Shown here: positions 35,017 to 42,887 of the stretch, piece by piece | How positions within the stretch are numbered: position 1 is the stretch's first letter | Layout of the letters: the number at the start of each line of letters is the position of its first letter | Source of the DNA: Leptolyngbya sp. NIES-3755 | GTDB lineage: Bacteria; Cyanobacteriota; Cyanobacteriia; Leptolyngbyales; Leptolyngbyaceae | Length of the DNA stretch: 64,000 nt | Assembly: GCA_001548435.1 (NCBI GenBank) | Contig: AP017308.1 | Location: 4,783,030 to 4,847,029 of the forward strand | Direction: 5' to 3' | Notes under the pieces: generated by a model | The model's input: the letters and a program-made list of their open reading frames with translations, nothing else | Database searches by the model: none | Told to the model about the DNA's origin: nothing | Translations under genes and position numbers: made by a program

Positions 35017-35447
35017 GGCTGGAAATCGGTGAATGGATTGAAGACCGGAACACCTGATTTCTGAAAGTCAGCAGTGTTCCGGGTGACAACACAAAGATCA
35101 TGCAACTGTGCGATCGCAGCAATGAAAAGATCGGGCTGACCATAGGTATATCCTTGCTTTCGTCCGCTCTCCAACATTTGCCGCCAAACAAGAATCACAT
35201 CCTCGCCAACGGGCAAAGTTCGATCGCTAAACCAAGGACGTAGCGTTTCTTCGAGCCACTGAGTAAGTTCTTCACGAAACGTTAAATCCTTAGTTAGTGA
35301 GATTCCAAACCGGATTTCTGCCAAAGTTACAGTACTCAAATAGAAAGACTGAGGTGGCTGGAGGTTAACCCATTGCTTCACTATAGGATGACAGTTTGGC
35401 TTGCGAAGTTCAGAAACGATATTGGTGTCGAGCAGCCAACCTTTCAT
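35013..35447 (-). CDS. VapC-type PIN-domain toxin
   Basis: 144 residues. PIN ribonuclease acidic residues are all visible: LLDTNIVSEL (Asp7), LAEIRFGISL (Glu about 44), YGQPDLFIAAIAQ (Asp about 107) and VVTRNTADF (Asp about 128). It resembles the FitB/VapC class, which cleaves tRNA or mRNA. The start overlaps the antitoxin stop by 4 bp. It converges with the methyltransferase gene with a 4-bp overlap. Confidence 0.92.
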   Translation of the reverse strand: MKGWLLDTNIVSELRKPNCHPIVKQWVNLQPPQSFYLSTVTLAEIRFGISLTKDLTFREELTQWLEETLRPWFSDRTLPVGEDVILVWRQMLESGRKQGYTYGQPDLFIAAIAQLHDLCVVTRNTADFQKSGVPVFNPFTDFQP

Positions 35448-35725
35448 AGTTCAACATCTCGAATAGGAGATTGAACGCTAGGGTGCTCAAACTCCAATCG
35501 ACTCAATGGGGACTGAGACAGTAGCTCATGAAGATTCGGCTGCTCTAACAGAGGTAATAATTTCGCAAACTCCTGTGCTGAAAGAATCACGACTGCATCT
35601 TCACCACGTACTGTAATTCGTTGGGGTGTTTTCTCTCGTGCTAATCGAACGACTTCACTGAATCGGGCTTTTGCGTCTTCTAGCTTCCAACCTGGATAGC
35701 GATCGAGTGAGAATGAATTAGACAT
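35444..35725 (-). CDS. Phd/YefM-type antitoxin of VapC module
   Basis: 93 residues. WKLEDAKARFSEVVRLAREK and PQRITVRGEDAVVILSAQEFAKL are the standard Phd/YefM DNA-binding half. The C-terminal tail (SPLSRLEFEHPSVQSPIRDVEL) is the toxin-neutralising segment. Translationally coupled to the toxin gene by an ATGA overlap. Confidence 0.92.
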   Translation of the reverse strand: MSNSFSLDRYPGWKLEDAKARFSEVVRLAREKTPQRITVRGEDAVVILSAQEFAKLLPLLEQPNLHELLSQSPLSRLEFEHPSVQSPIRDVEL

Positions 35726-35775
35726 TGTAATAGAATCTGACTAGCACTGGTCAGATTCTATCCTAAATTCGAGGC

Positions 35776-37185
35776 TTACATTTGATTGATTTGTGCCAAA
35801 GTGTTTCGGTAGCCTTCGGCATCGCCCCTTTGCAAGAATAAATCTGCGGCGCGTTGCAGATCGACGATCGCACTTTGACGATTGCCCATTCGCATCAATA
35901 AAATGCCACGGTGATAGAACGCTTTTGGGCGGTTGGAGGCGAGGCTGATCGCTTTACTGAAATCCGCGATCGCACCCTGAATGTCTCCAGTTTTCATCCG
36001 TGCTTCACCCCGATCTTCGTAAGCACTCGGATTGTTACTATCTGCATCGACAGCAGCACTAAAATCCTGAGTTGCCCCGAATCGATCGCCTAATCTTTCT
36101 CGCAATTCCGCTCTTTGTGATAGTGCGCCTGCAAAGTTCGGCTGAATTTGAACGGCTTGAGAATAATCCGCGATCGCGCCCTGCTTATCACCGGATGCCG
36201 CTCGTAAATCTCCACGGCTCTTGATTGCAGGAGCAAAATTTGGATCGAGTTTCAATGCTTGGTTGTAATCTGCGATCGCACCTTCAGGATTATTCAGTGC
36301 TGCTCGAACCATACCGCGCTGATGAAAAACGGTGGCACGATCGGGAGTCAGCGTTGCCAATTTCGTTAAATCTGTTTCAGCAGCTTCGAGATAACCGAGT
36401 TGGGCATTGACTTGAGCGCGATTGTAGTAGGCATCAGCTAAAGTCGGTCTCAGACGAATCGCTTGGGAGAAATCCGCGATCGCTTTTTCTGATTCGCCAA
36501 TTTGATGCTGGATTGTGCCACGAGCGACGAAAGCCTCAGCGGAATTGGGTTGCAGTTTGATTGCTTCATCCAAATCGTTCAACGCCGCTAGTCGATCGCC
36601 TTTTTGTAATTTGGCAAATCCACGATTGACGAGAGCAGGAGCGTATTTTGGTTCGACTCTCAGAGCTTGGTCAAAATCTGCGATCGCTTCATCCCAACTT
36701 TGTGATTGACTCCGGATAAATCCGCGATTTACGTAAGCAGCGGCAAGATTTGGATTGAGTTGAATGGCTTGAGTTAGGTCAGCGATCGCTGCTTCGGTGT
36801 CTCCCAGATTGAATCGTGCACTGCCCCGATGTGCGTAGATCGTGGCATCGGTGGGATTGAGTTGTGCAGCTTGATCGAGATCTTGGATGGCTCCTTGGTG
36901 ATCTCCGAGCTTCGATCGAATTGCGCCACGACTGACATACGGACTGCCCCAAGTGGGATTCAGTTGAATTGCCTGATTGAAAGATTCCAGCGCATCGCGG
37001 TATTTGGCATCTCGGACTCGATTCTCACCTTGACTGAAAAAATTCTGAGCTTGCTGAAGTCGAGTTGCCTCTTCAGGAGTCGGTTTGGGTGCATCAGGCT
37101 TGGACTCTTGAGCGATCGCAGGAAAAGCAACCAGTCCTAAAACCGAGATTGCGGCAAGATGAAACAGAAGACGAGTAAAACGCAT
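35776..37185 (-). CDS. Secreted TPR-repeat protein
   Basis: 469 residues. Signal peptide ending near AIAQ (residue 25), then about 12 tandem 34-residue TPR units with the repeating pattern AIADFxQAIxLxPxxAxAYxNRG. The regular repeats give strong internal sequence repetition at DNA level (recurrent gcgatcgc at each helix A). It probably acts as a periplasmic or thylakoid-lumen scaffold; partner unknown. Confidence 0.9.
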   Translation of the reverse strand: MRFTRLLFHLAAISVLGLVAFPAIAQESKPDAPKPTPEEATRLQQAQNFFSQGENRVRDAKYRDALESFNQAIQLNPTWGSPYVSRGAIRSKLGDHQGAIQDLDQAAQLNPTDATIYAHRGSARFNLGDTEAAIADLTQAIQLNPNLAAAYVNRGFIRSQSQSWDEAIADFDQALRVEPKYAPALVNRGFAKLQKGDRLAALNDLDEAIKLQPNSAEAFVARGTIQHQIGESEKAIADFSQAIRLRPTLADAYYNRAQVNAQLGYLEAAETDLTKLATLTPDRATVFHQRGMVRAALNNPEGAIADYNQALKLDPNFAPAIKSRGDLRAASGDKQGAIADYSQAVQIQPNFAGALSQRAELRERLGDRFGATQDFSAAVDADSNNPSAYEDRGEARMKTGDIQGAIADFSKAISLASNRPKAFYHRGILLMRMGNRQSAIVDLQRAADLFLQRGDAEGYRNTLAQINQM

Positions 37186-37301
37186 AGAGTGAAACCTGAT
37201 TCGATCGAAGTTGAGGTTTTCTTTGCCCTTAACATTCCCTCGAACCCGGTTTCAACTGACAGGTTTTATTCAACGCAATTCGGAAATTACGGATATTTTT
37301 G

Positions 37302-37550
37302 TTAAGTTGGGATGAGTTCTCCGGGTCTGAGCTTCGCCCACTTACCCTGTTCTTGTTTGAAGCTGAGACAGCCGACGACATCCCACTCCATCTCGATGTA
37401 ATCACTGCGATCGCGAATGTTTACATTAATGGTGGGTTCGGTCGCTTCAAAATCCGGAGTTTCAGTCAAATGGGCTTGTTCGTGCTGGGTTTCGACCGCG
37501 TGATAGGTAGTGCAGCGATCGACATAATGGCAATTGACGCAAATACACAT
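37302..37550 (-). CDS. ycf34: Ycf34 family iron-sulfur protein
   Basis: 82 residues. The opening MCICVNCHYVDRCTTYHAVE with conserved cysteines 2, 4, 7 and 13 and the core PTINVNIRD...EWDVVGCLSFKQEQGKWAKLRPGE is the cyanobacterial/plastid Ycf34 signature. Ycf34 binds an Fe-S cluster and supports photosynthetic electron transport in Synechocystis. Monocistronic here, divergent from the CCA-adding enzyme gene. Confidence 0.92.
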   Translation of the reverse strand: MCICVNCHYVDRCTTYHAVETQHEQAHLTETPDFEATEPTINVNIRDRSDYIEMEWDVVGCLSFKQEQGKWAKLRPGELIPT

Positions 37551-37732
37551 GATTTCCAGTTCCTCTGATTCAGAATAGAGGGATAGGTCGCTTCCTTTTC
37601 TGTTACTCTAGCTCAGGCGCAATCAAATTATCACCTGATCCCAGGTTGAGTTATGTTGCGTCTGAACCGTGGAAAGTTTTCTCCCACACAGTTTTTTTGT
37701 TACAGTACGACTTCGATCTAGGTTACTTGCGC

Positions 37733-39034
37733 GTGAATTTGCAGTTAGAACATTTTCGCAACGTGGCATTGATTTCATCTGCTCTGTCTCCGGAGACGTG
37801 GCCCTTTAATCTAAAGTGGTTGCCAAAATCCGCTTGTTTGGTGGGCGGGACAGTGCGAGATGCGTTGCTCGATCGACATTCTGAATATCTCGATCTCGAT
37901 TTTGTGTTGCCCTTTAATGCGGTCGAGACGGCACAAGCGATCGCTCGTCATTATCGGGCTGGTTTTGTCGTGCTCGATGCCGAGCGTCAAATTGCTCGCG
38001 TCGTGTTTGAACAGGGAACGGCGGATTTTGCGCTTCAGGTGGGTGAAACACTTGAAGCCGATTTGCGACGGCGCGATTTTACGGTGAATGCGATCGCATA
38101 CAATCCCCATACGAAAGATTTGCTCGATCCGCTTCGGGGATATGAGGATTTGCAGCAGAAACGTCTCAGAATGGTTTCTGTTGAGAATTTGGCTGAAGAT
38201 CCGTTGCGGCTCTTACGGGCGTATCGTCAAGCCGCTCAGCTTGGATTCTCGCTGGAATCGGAGACTCAGCAGGCAATTCGTCAACTTGCCCCGAATCTGA
38301 GGCGGATTGCGGCTGAACGGGTGCAGTCTGAATTGAATTATCTATTAGGAACGGCGCGGGGAACGCACTGGATCAAGACCGCTTGGGAAGATGGATTGCT
38401 GCGAGATTGGTTTCCGAGTGCGTCGATCGATAAACTCGCTCAAATCGCCGCGATCGATCATGTCACGGTTCACTTACAAGAGACTTGGACAGAATTTTGG
38501 TCAGAACTGAGTCGAACCGTTCGCGGCACTCCGAAAGCTTCTGAAGCAAAAGGATCAGTTCGGACCTGGGTGACGATCGCGAAACTCGCAAGTTTGCTTC
38601 CCGATGATCCCGAACTTGCAGAAGCGCAATTATGGCGATTGAAATACAGTCGTGCGGAAATTCAAGCCGTGTGTACGGTTTTGAGAGCGTTGCCGCAGTT
38701 GAAATCGGATCATGCGATCGCCAATTGGTCACTCGCTGAACAGTATCAATTCTTTCAAAGTGTGGGCGCGGTGTTTCCTGCGATCGCGCTTCTGGGATTT
38801 GCGATTCAGCTTCCGGTTGATGATGTTGCGATGTTAATCGATCGGTTTCTGAATCCGGCTGATCCGGTCGCGCATCCGAGTCCGATTTTGACTGGGCAAG
38901 ATTTGATCAGTTTGTTGCAAATTCCACCGAGTCCGAAAATTGGAAAGATTCTGGCTGCATTGCAACTCGCGAGAGCAGAAGGAAAAATTTCGACTCGTGA
39001 AGACGCGATCGACTTTGCGAAATCTTTGCTCTGA
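37733..39034 (+). CDS. cca: CCA-adding tRNA nucleotidyltransferase
   Basis: 433 residues from the GTG at 37733. The frame is open to a TTG at 37646, but the extra 29 residues do not look like the family start. Class II polymerase head: ACLVGGTVRDALL (about 34-46), DLDFVLP with the two catalytic aspartates, DFALQVGETLEADLRRRDFTVNAIAYNP, and the neck/body motif DPLRLLRAYRQAAQLGF. It adds or repairs the 3' CCA of tRNAs. Several tRNA-end features in this window (such as the tRNA-Phe fragment) do not encode CCA, consistent with need for this enzyme. Confidence 0.9.
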   Translation: MNLQLEHFRNVALISSALSPETWPFNLKWLPKSACLVGGTVRDALLDRHSEYLDLDFVLPFNAVETAQAIARHYRAGFVVLDAERQIARVVFEQGTADFALQVGETLEADLRRRDFTVNAIAYNPHTKDLLDPLRGYEDLQQKRLRMVSVENLAEDPLRLLRAYRQAAQLGFSLESETQQAIRQLAPNLRRIAAERVQSELNYLLGTARGTHWIKTAWEDGLLRDWFPSASIDKLAQIAAIDHVTVHLQETWTEFWSELSRTVRGTPKASEAKGSVRTWVTIAKLASLLPDDPELAEAQLWRLKYSRAEIQAVCTVLRALPQLKSDHAIANWSLAEQYQFFQSVGAVFPAIALLGFAIQLPVDDVAMLIDRFLNPADPVAHPSPILTGQDLISLLQIPPSPKIGKILAALQLARAEGKISTREDAIDFAKSLL

Positions 39035-39197
39035 AAATTAAGGTTCGTAAATCGGGCTTTCGAGCTAAGCTTGTAGTCTAGATTACGGTTTCGACTGCGG
39101 AATCGCTGAGGGCTGGATAAAACCTTCAGCTATGAAATATAATTGTCAACTGTGTCTAAATTCAGAAAGACTGAGACAAACCAGTAAGGGGTAAACA

Positions 39198-39383
39198 ATG
39201 GCTAAACGCCGTAACCAGAAGAAAGAGAAAGCGCTGCGTAACCAAGCCTACGCACGGAAGTTCCGCAAACGGACCAACACAGGTCGCTTTGGTAATCGGG
39301 GTAGACGATTCGATGGCAACCGCGATGAGAACGAAGGTGAGTCGGGTGAAAACCGGGTTGCTGAAGGCGCAGCGGATGTCTAA
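39198..39383 (+). CDS. Small very basic protein, unknown function
   Basis: 61 residues. The N-terminal 40 are rich in Arg/Lys/Asn (AKRRNQKKEKALRNQAYARK), and the tail is acidic (GDxNEGESGEN-like). The composition suggests RNA or ribosome binding, but there is no recognisable domain. Good ribosome-binding site (aagggg) 7 bp before ATG and a terminator after it, so a real gene is likely. Confidence 0.65.
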   Translation: MAKRRNQKKEKALRNQAYARKFRKRTNTGRFGNRGRRFDGNRDENEGESGENRVAEGAADV

Positions 39384-39438
39384 ATTGGGTTCGATAGCGG
39401 CTTAGGCAATTCGCGATCGCGCTATGAATAAGTTCACA

Positions 39439-39474
39439 AAAAATCCCTCGACTGAGAAAGTTTGGGGGATTTTT
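39439..39474 (+). terminator. Rho-independent terminator
   Basis: Stem aaaaatccctc / gggggattttt (about 39439-39449 and 39464-39474) with a loop of about 14 nt and T-run. It sits between the basic small protein gene and the convergent Uma2 gene. Confidence 0.75.
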
Positions 39475-39479
39475 GATCG

Positions 39480-40031
39480 TTATCGAATCAGTCTTGCGAC
39501 TTCAATCTCAATGTCTGGAAAAGCAAGCGGGTGAATCATGCCACTGGTTAAGGTGCTTCGTGACTGATACTCTCCATCGACTGGATCACGAAACACGATT
39601 AATTCTCTTCTTCTCAGGTTGATCACCCAATACTCAGCAATATTCGCTTCTGCATAGATTCTAGTTTTGACTTTCAGATCTTTTTCAAGACTAGATTCTG
39701 AGTATTCAATAATCCAAAAGACGTTTTCTGGGTAGGGGTGGCGTTCGGTTCTGTAGAGTTCTTCAAACGGTTGAACGATCGCCAAATCAGGTTCTGGTTC
39801 AGAATTGTTCAGAAGTGTAATGGGATGCCCAACTCGAACGATGGCTTGTCCTTCTACAAGTCGCTGAATGTACCGGGATGAACTATCAGTAAAACCAGCA
39901 TGGGGTGGTCCTTCAGGTGACATTTCAATCAATTCTCCATCTAATAATTCAATCCGCATGTCATCGAAAAGACCCGCCTCGATCGCTTGGTGATAGTGTT
40001 CGATCGTCCATTTCAAAGTGCTAATCGTCAT
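39480..40031 (-). CDS. Uma2 family endonuclease (DUF820)
   Basis: 183 residues from the ATG at 40031; a TTG two codons earlier is unlikely. Fold marks are RIELLDGELIEMSPEGPPHA, EPEPDLAIVQP (catalytic Asp), VFWIIEYSESSLEKDLKVKT (Glu-x-Ser core, with the lysine) and IAEYWVINLRRRELIVFRDP. Second Uma2 protein in the window; this copy belongs to a different subgroup than the one at 31.2 kb. Confidence 0.9.
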   Translation of the reverse strand: MTISTLKWTIEHYHQAIEAGLFDDMRIELLDGELIEMSPEGPPHAGFTDSSSRYIQRLVEGQAIVRVGHPITLLNNSEPEPDLAIVQPFEELYRTERHPYPENVFWIIEYSESSLEKDLKVKTRIYAEANIAEYWVINLRRRELIVFRDPVDGEYQSRSTLTSGMIHPLAFPDIEIEVARLIR

Positions 40032-40257
40032 GAGCAATTCACCGATTCGACTTCGTTGATTGTTTCAATTCTATTGCTTCAAGCAGTTTCTAGGGCGTTA
40101 ATTCTGATTGGGATTTGGTTCTTCCTAGTGGAGTAACTTTGCGATCGCTTGTAGGAGTTCGATCGGTGTGAGAGTTAAGTTCACGAATTGTTCGCCCATT
40201 TAGTTGCCACCTCGCGAATCGGTGAAGAATCATAACTGGCTTCAGAAAGTCATAAAA

Positions 40258-40292
40258 AAAGAATCCCAAGCGGCTCAAACTTAGGATTCTTT
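40258..40292 (-). terminator. Terminator of the E2 gene
   Basis: Arms aaagaatcccaag (40258-40270) and cttaggattcttt (40280-40292) pair with one mismatch, and on the minus strand the hairpin is followed by a T-run. It lies 20 bp after the stop codon of the dihydrolipoamide acetyltransferase gene. The remaining 220 bp up to the Uma2 start show nothing else. Confidence 0.85.
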
Positions 40293-40311
40293 CAGGGTTA
40301 AAAATTGTTTT

Positions 40312-41595
40312 CTACAGCGTCAGAGATTGAGCATTCGTTTCAATCAATTTCGCTAGATCTCGCAAGAATCCAGCCGCGTCTGCTCCATAAATAATCCGAT
40401 GATCGCAAGTGATATTCACCTGCATTTGGCGACGAACCCCCAACATTCCCTCATCGTTTGCCACGACATTCGCACGAGAAGCCCCGATCGCTAAAATCGA
40501 TCCCTGTCCCGGTGGCAAAATTGCGTCAAACGTATCGACTCCGAACATTCCCAAGTTAGAAATCGTAAAGGTTCCAGAACTGTATTCGTCGGGTTGGAGT
40601 TGTTTTGATCGTGCTCGATCGACTAAATCTTTCCAATTGCGAGACAGCGAATACAAATCTTGTTGATCTGCATTTTTCAATACAGGCGTGATCAATCCCC
40701 CATCTTCCATCGCAACCGCAACCGCAATGTTGATTCCTGTATTGAAGTGAATGCCATTCTCAACATAACTCGAATACAGCAATGGATGTTTTTGTAACGT
40801 CACTGCCACCGCTTTCGCAAGTAGCGCCGTCATCGTTACGCCTTTCGATTTCACCTGCTTGTAGAGTTTGTCCAGGGCATCCGTAGTCATCGTATAACCC
40901 ACTCGGAACACAGGAACATCCAAGCTCGCCATCATGTTCCGCACAACGGCAGTTTGGAGCGTGGTCATCGGTTGGATTTGACCGGGTTGGGTGGGAGTGG
41001 GAGCGGGGGCAGCAGGTCTAGAAGTAGCAGCGGCAACCGGAGCAGGCGCAGCAGGTCTAGGAGCAGCGGGAACAGGTGGTTTAGAGACAGTTTTTCCTGC
41101 CGCAGCTTCCACATCTTCTGCCACAATGCGACCGTGAGGACCGCTACCAGCCAGAGCGGAAAGTTCAACCTTCAAATCTTTTGCCAGTTTGCGGGCACGA
41201 GGAGAAGCCACAATTCGACCATTTTTTGGAGCCGTGCTCGTTCCATTCGGTGAAGCAGCGACGGCAACAGGTTCGGGAGCGGCAGCAGGTGTGGCAGGGG
41301 TATCAGCGGGGGCAGAAGTTGAAGCAGCTTGTTGTTTGGCGAGTTCGATTTCGGCTTCGGTTTCAGCCAAAAGCGCGATCGCACTTCCAACAGGAGCGGA
41401 TTCACCCGCTTGAGTGACGATCGTGGCGAGGTAGCCTTCGTAGAATGATTCCACATCCATATCGGCTTTATCCGATTCCACCACCACGACGGTTTCGCCT
41501 TTTTCAACTTTGTCGCCCGGTGATTTGACCCAGGACACGATTTTTCCTTCGGTCATCGTGGAACTGAGAGCAGGCATGAAAATTTCGTGGATCAT
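40312..41595 (-). CDS. pdhC: Dihydrolipoamide acetyltransferase, E2 of pyruvate dehydrogenase
   Basis: 427 residues. N-terminal lipoyl domain with the lipoyl-Lys in VVVESDKADMDVESF (about 37-51), then an Ala/Pro-rich swinging linker, a peripheral-subunit-binding domain (ASPRARKLAKDLKVELSALA..GPHGRIVAEDV, about 129-165), a second Ala/Pro linker and the catalytic acyltransferase domain. The catalytic VNITCDHRIIYGADAAGF (His and Asp) is near the C-terminus. E1 and E3 genes are not in the window. The leader contains a long inverted repeat that includes the start codon. Confidence 0.93.
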   Translation of the reverse strand: MIHEIFMPALSSTMTEGKIVSWVKSPGDKVEKGETVVVVESDKADMDVESFYEGYLATIVTQAGESAPVGSAIALLAETEAEIELAKQQAASTSAPADTPATPAAAPEPVAVAASPNGTSTAPKNGRIVASPRARKLAKDLKVELSALAGSGPHGRIVAEDVEAAAGKTVSKPPVPAAPRPAAPAPVAAATSRPAAPAPTPTQPGQIQPMTTLQTAVVRNMMASLDVPVFRVGYTMTTDALDKLYKQVKSKGVTMTALLAKAVAVTLQKHPLLYSSYVENGIHFNTGINIAVAVAMEDGGLITPVLKNADQQDLYSLSRNWKDLVDRARSKQLQPDEYSSGTFTISNLGMFGVDTFDAILPPGQGSILAIGASRANVVANDEGMLGVRRQMQVNITCDHRIIYGADAAGFLRDLAKLIETNAQSLTL

Positions 41596-41673
41596 GGCGG
41601 TTAGTCAGAATGGGGATCTATACACAAGCAGTGCAGATCAGATTGTATCGAATATTGGTCTGAAAACCGCCAT
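41594..41673 (-). promoter_or_regulatory. Inverted repeat around the pdhC start codon
   Basis: Plus-strand segment 41594-41609 (atggcggttagtcaga) has an almost exact reverse complement at 41659-41673 (tctgaaaaccgccat). The near arm includes the pdhC start codon. The loop between them holds a TACAAT that could be a -10 box. If transcription starts above the far arm, the leader could fold over the start; if it starts in the loop, this is a DNA operator. Which of these applies cannot be told from sequence. Confidence 0.4.
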
Positions 41674-41756
41674 GAGTGAACGGGTTACGTGAGTGACGAT
41701 TTTCCCAGAAGGGCAACTGCGACTATCTAGCGCAAGATGCTTCAGGTCGATCGAGA

Positions 41757-42224
41757 GTGATCAAAACGCCAAATCAGCAGGTTCTCAATCATCCAAACGC
41801 TGACAAGCTATTAGAGGATTTTTTGAATGAAGCGCTAAAGCTGGCTAAATTTGACGACTCCTCTGCCTAAAGGCGAGAGGATTCTTGCTTCACGGGGAGT
41901 CCAACGACTTTACCCTCTGCAAAAGTTCACTGCGATGCGCCCCACCGCTGTACGAGAAAGAGTTGGCGAGAAAAGTCCACTTGTTCCCCAGGAACGAAAC
42001 TTTTCTCTCGGAATACGCCCCTTGCGAGACAGGTTCCTCCGTTCTAAGACGCGAGTCTCTGCCTGGGTTGCGATTGGTTTAATTGTATCAGAGTTCGTCG
42101 CAAAAGTTGCCCTAGAAGGGCGAGGCTTGTATCCCATTTTTTCGGTCAGCATCCGTATATTGTTCATGTGATTGAACTGATTCGCGAAGGTCGATTAGAT
42201 GCGATCAAACCTTTCCCTAACTAA
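41757..42224 (+). pseudogene. Small ORF interrupted by the IS605-type remnant
   Basis: The frame before the insertion reads TPNQQVLNHPNADKLLEDF..NEALKLAKF, and after it GQHPYIVHVIELIREGRLDA..KPFPN then TAA at 42222-42224. Removing bases 41854-42144 joins the two halves in frame (AAA TTT G|GT CAG) with no lost or extra base. The 5' limit is unclear: a GTG at 41757 would give a 58-residue protein, and the frame is open back to 41697, so this could also be the tail of a longer lost gene. No family recognised. Confidence 0.65.
41854..42144 (-). mobile_element. Internally deleted IS200/IS605-type element, 291 bp
   Basis: Its left edge (41852-41885) carries the subterminal hairpin cctctgcctaaaggcgagagg, matching in reverse orientation the right end of the tnpB element at 57816-57850 in about 30 of 34 bases, including the attached ggattct. 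No transposase domain is left between the ends; the 85-residue frame inside has no recognisable motif. It is therefore a remnant or MITE-like derivative of the same element class. The boundaries come from the in-frame repair of the host ORF and could shift by a base or two. Confidence 0.7.
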
Positions 42225-42277
42225 AGAAGCGCGATCGCTAATACACCTCATCATGTGTTCCTGCATCAATGAGTACG

Positions 42278-42387
42278 ATCGCTTCTTCCTCTCCCTCATT
42301 CAACGTTTCAAACCGGAAGACAATCCGAAAATCGCTTCTTCCTCTCCCTCATTCAACGTTTCAAACCGGAAGACAATCCGAAAATCG
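42278..42387. repeat. 53-bp perfect tandem duplication
   Basis: The 53-bp unit at 42278-42330 recurs without change at 42331-42383, and the next 4 bases also match. The unit covers the end of the toxin gene on the minus strand. Since 53 is not a multiple of three, it shifts the reading frame. Confidence 0.97.
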
Positions 42388-42575
42388 TATTCTACTGAAC
42401 AAGCCCATAACCCTTTCAATTCACCCTGAAGTTTATGAGTTTTAAGAGAAGGTGTAAACAGGTCAGTCTCCAGCAAAGCCAGTACTTCACTCACCTTCGA
42501 TCGAAGCTCAGGGCGGTTCTTGCAACGTTTTTTCAGAGCGCGGCGAAAACTCTCATCGAAGAGTAACGTTCTCAT
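42300..42575 (-). pseudogene. YafQ/RelE-type toxin with frameshifted C-terminus
   Basis: The first 80 or so residues are a normal toxin core: LLFDESFRRALKKRCKNRPE, HKLQGELKGLWACSVEYDFR and IVFRFETLNEGEEEAI. The current frame then ends in FGLSSGLKR. The ancestral ending, AIVLIDAGTHDEVY and TAG, is intact in the DNA at 42238-42279 but out of frame because of the 53-bp tandem duplication. In YafQ the His of the matching GSHSDLF segment is catalytic, so the present protein (91 residues) lacks a key residue and is likely inactive as an RNase. The antitoxin gene upstream is intact. Confidence 0.85.
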
Positions 42576-42796
42576 TCCTCATCCCTGAAAATGTCTGCCA
42601 TGACCTCGGCAGCCGTACCTCGTTTAGCAGTTCCATTTCGGACTGCCTCCATCGTCTTCTCTGCATTCTGAGCAATTTCCTGTCGCCGTTTACTGATCCG
42701 TCGCTTCCGAATTAAATCGAACAATACATCTTGTTCTTCCTCCGAAAGCGCCTCGACAAATTCGATTACAGTTTGAAATGGAACAGTTTGACTCAT
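42572..42796 (-). CDS. Antitoxin of the YafQ/RelE-type pair
   Basis: 74 residues, mostly helical: FQTVIEFVEALSEEEQDVLF, then KRRISKRRQEIAQNAEKTME and an acidic tail ending FRDEE. Short proteins of this kind precede RelE/YafQ-like toxin genes in cyanobacteria. Overlaps the toxin start by 4 bp. With the toxin broken, the gene may persist only as an immunity gene or be decaying. Confidence 0.75.
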   Translation of the reverse strand: MSQTVPFQTVIEFVEALSEEEQDVLFDLIRKRRISKRRQEIAQNAEKTMEAVRNGTAKRGTAAEVMADIFRDEE

Positions 42797-42887
42797 AACT
42801 CACTGAACATAATGCTTCTTCAAATTATAGGGGCGCAAATCGGCTGAAAGTATTTGCAGTTCGAGCAATCACACAAACAGAAGCAAA

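Noticed and set aside
35776-37185. Regularly spaced repeats that could suggest a CRISPR array or DNA repeat
   Set aside because: They are the coding echo of about 12 TPR units in one open frame and differ from unit to unit.
40090-40278. Minus-strand frame of 62 codons between the Uma2 and E2 genes
   Set aside because: It would start within the E2 terminator hairpin and has no credible start signal.
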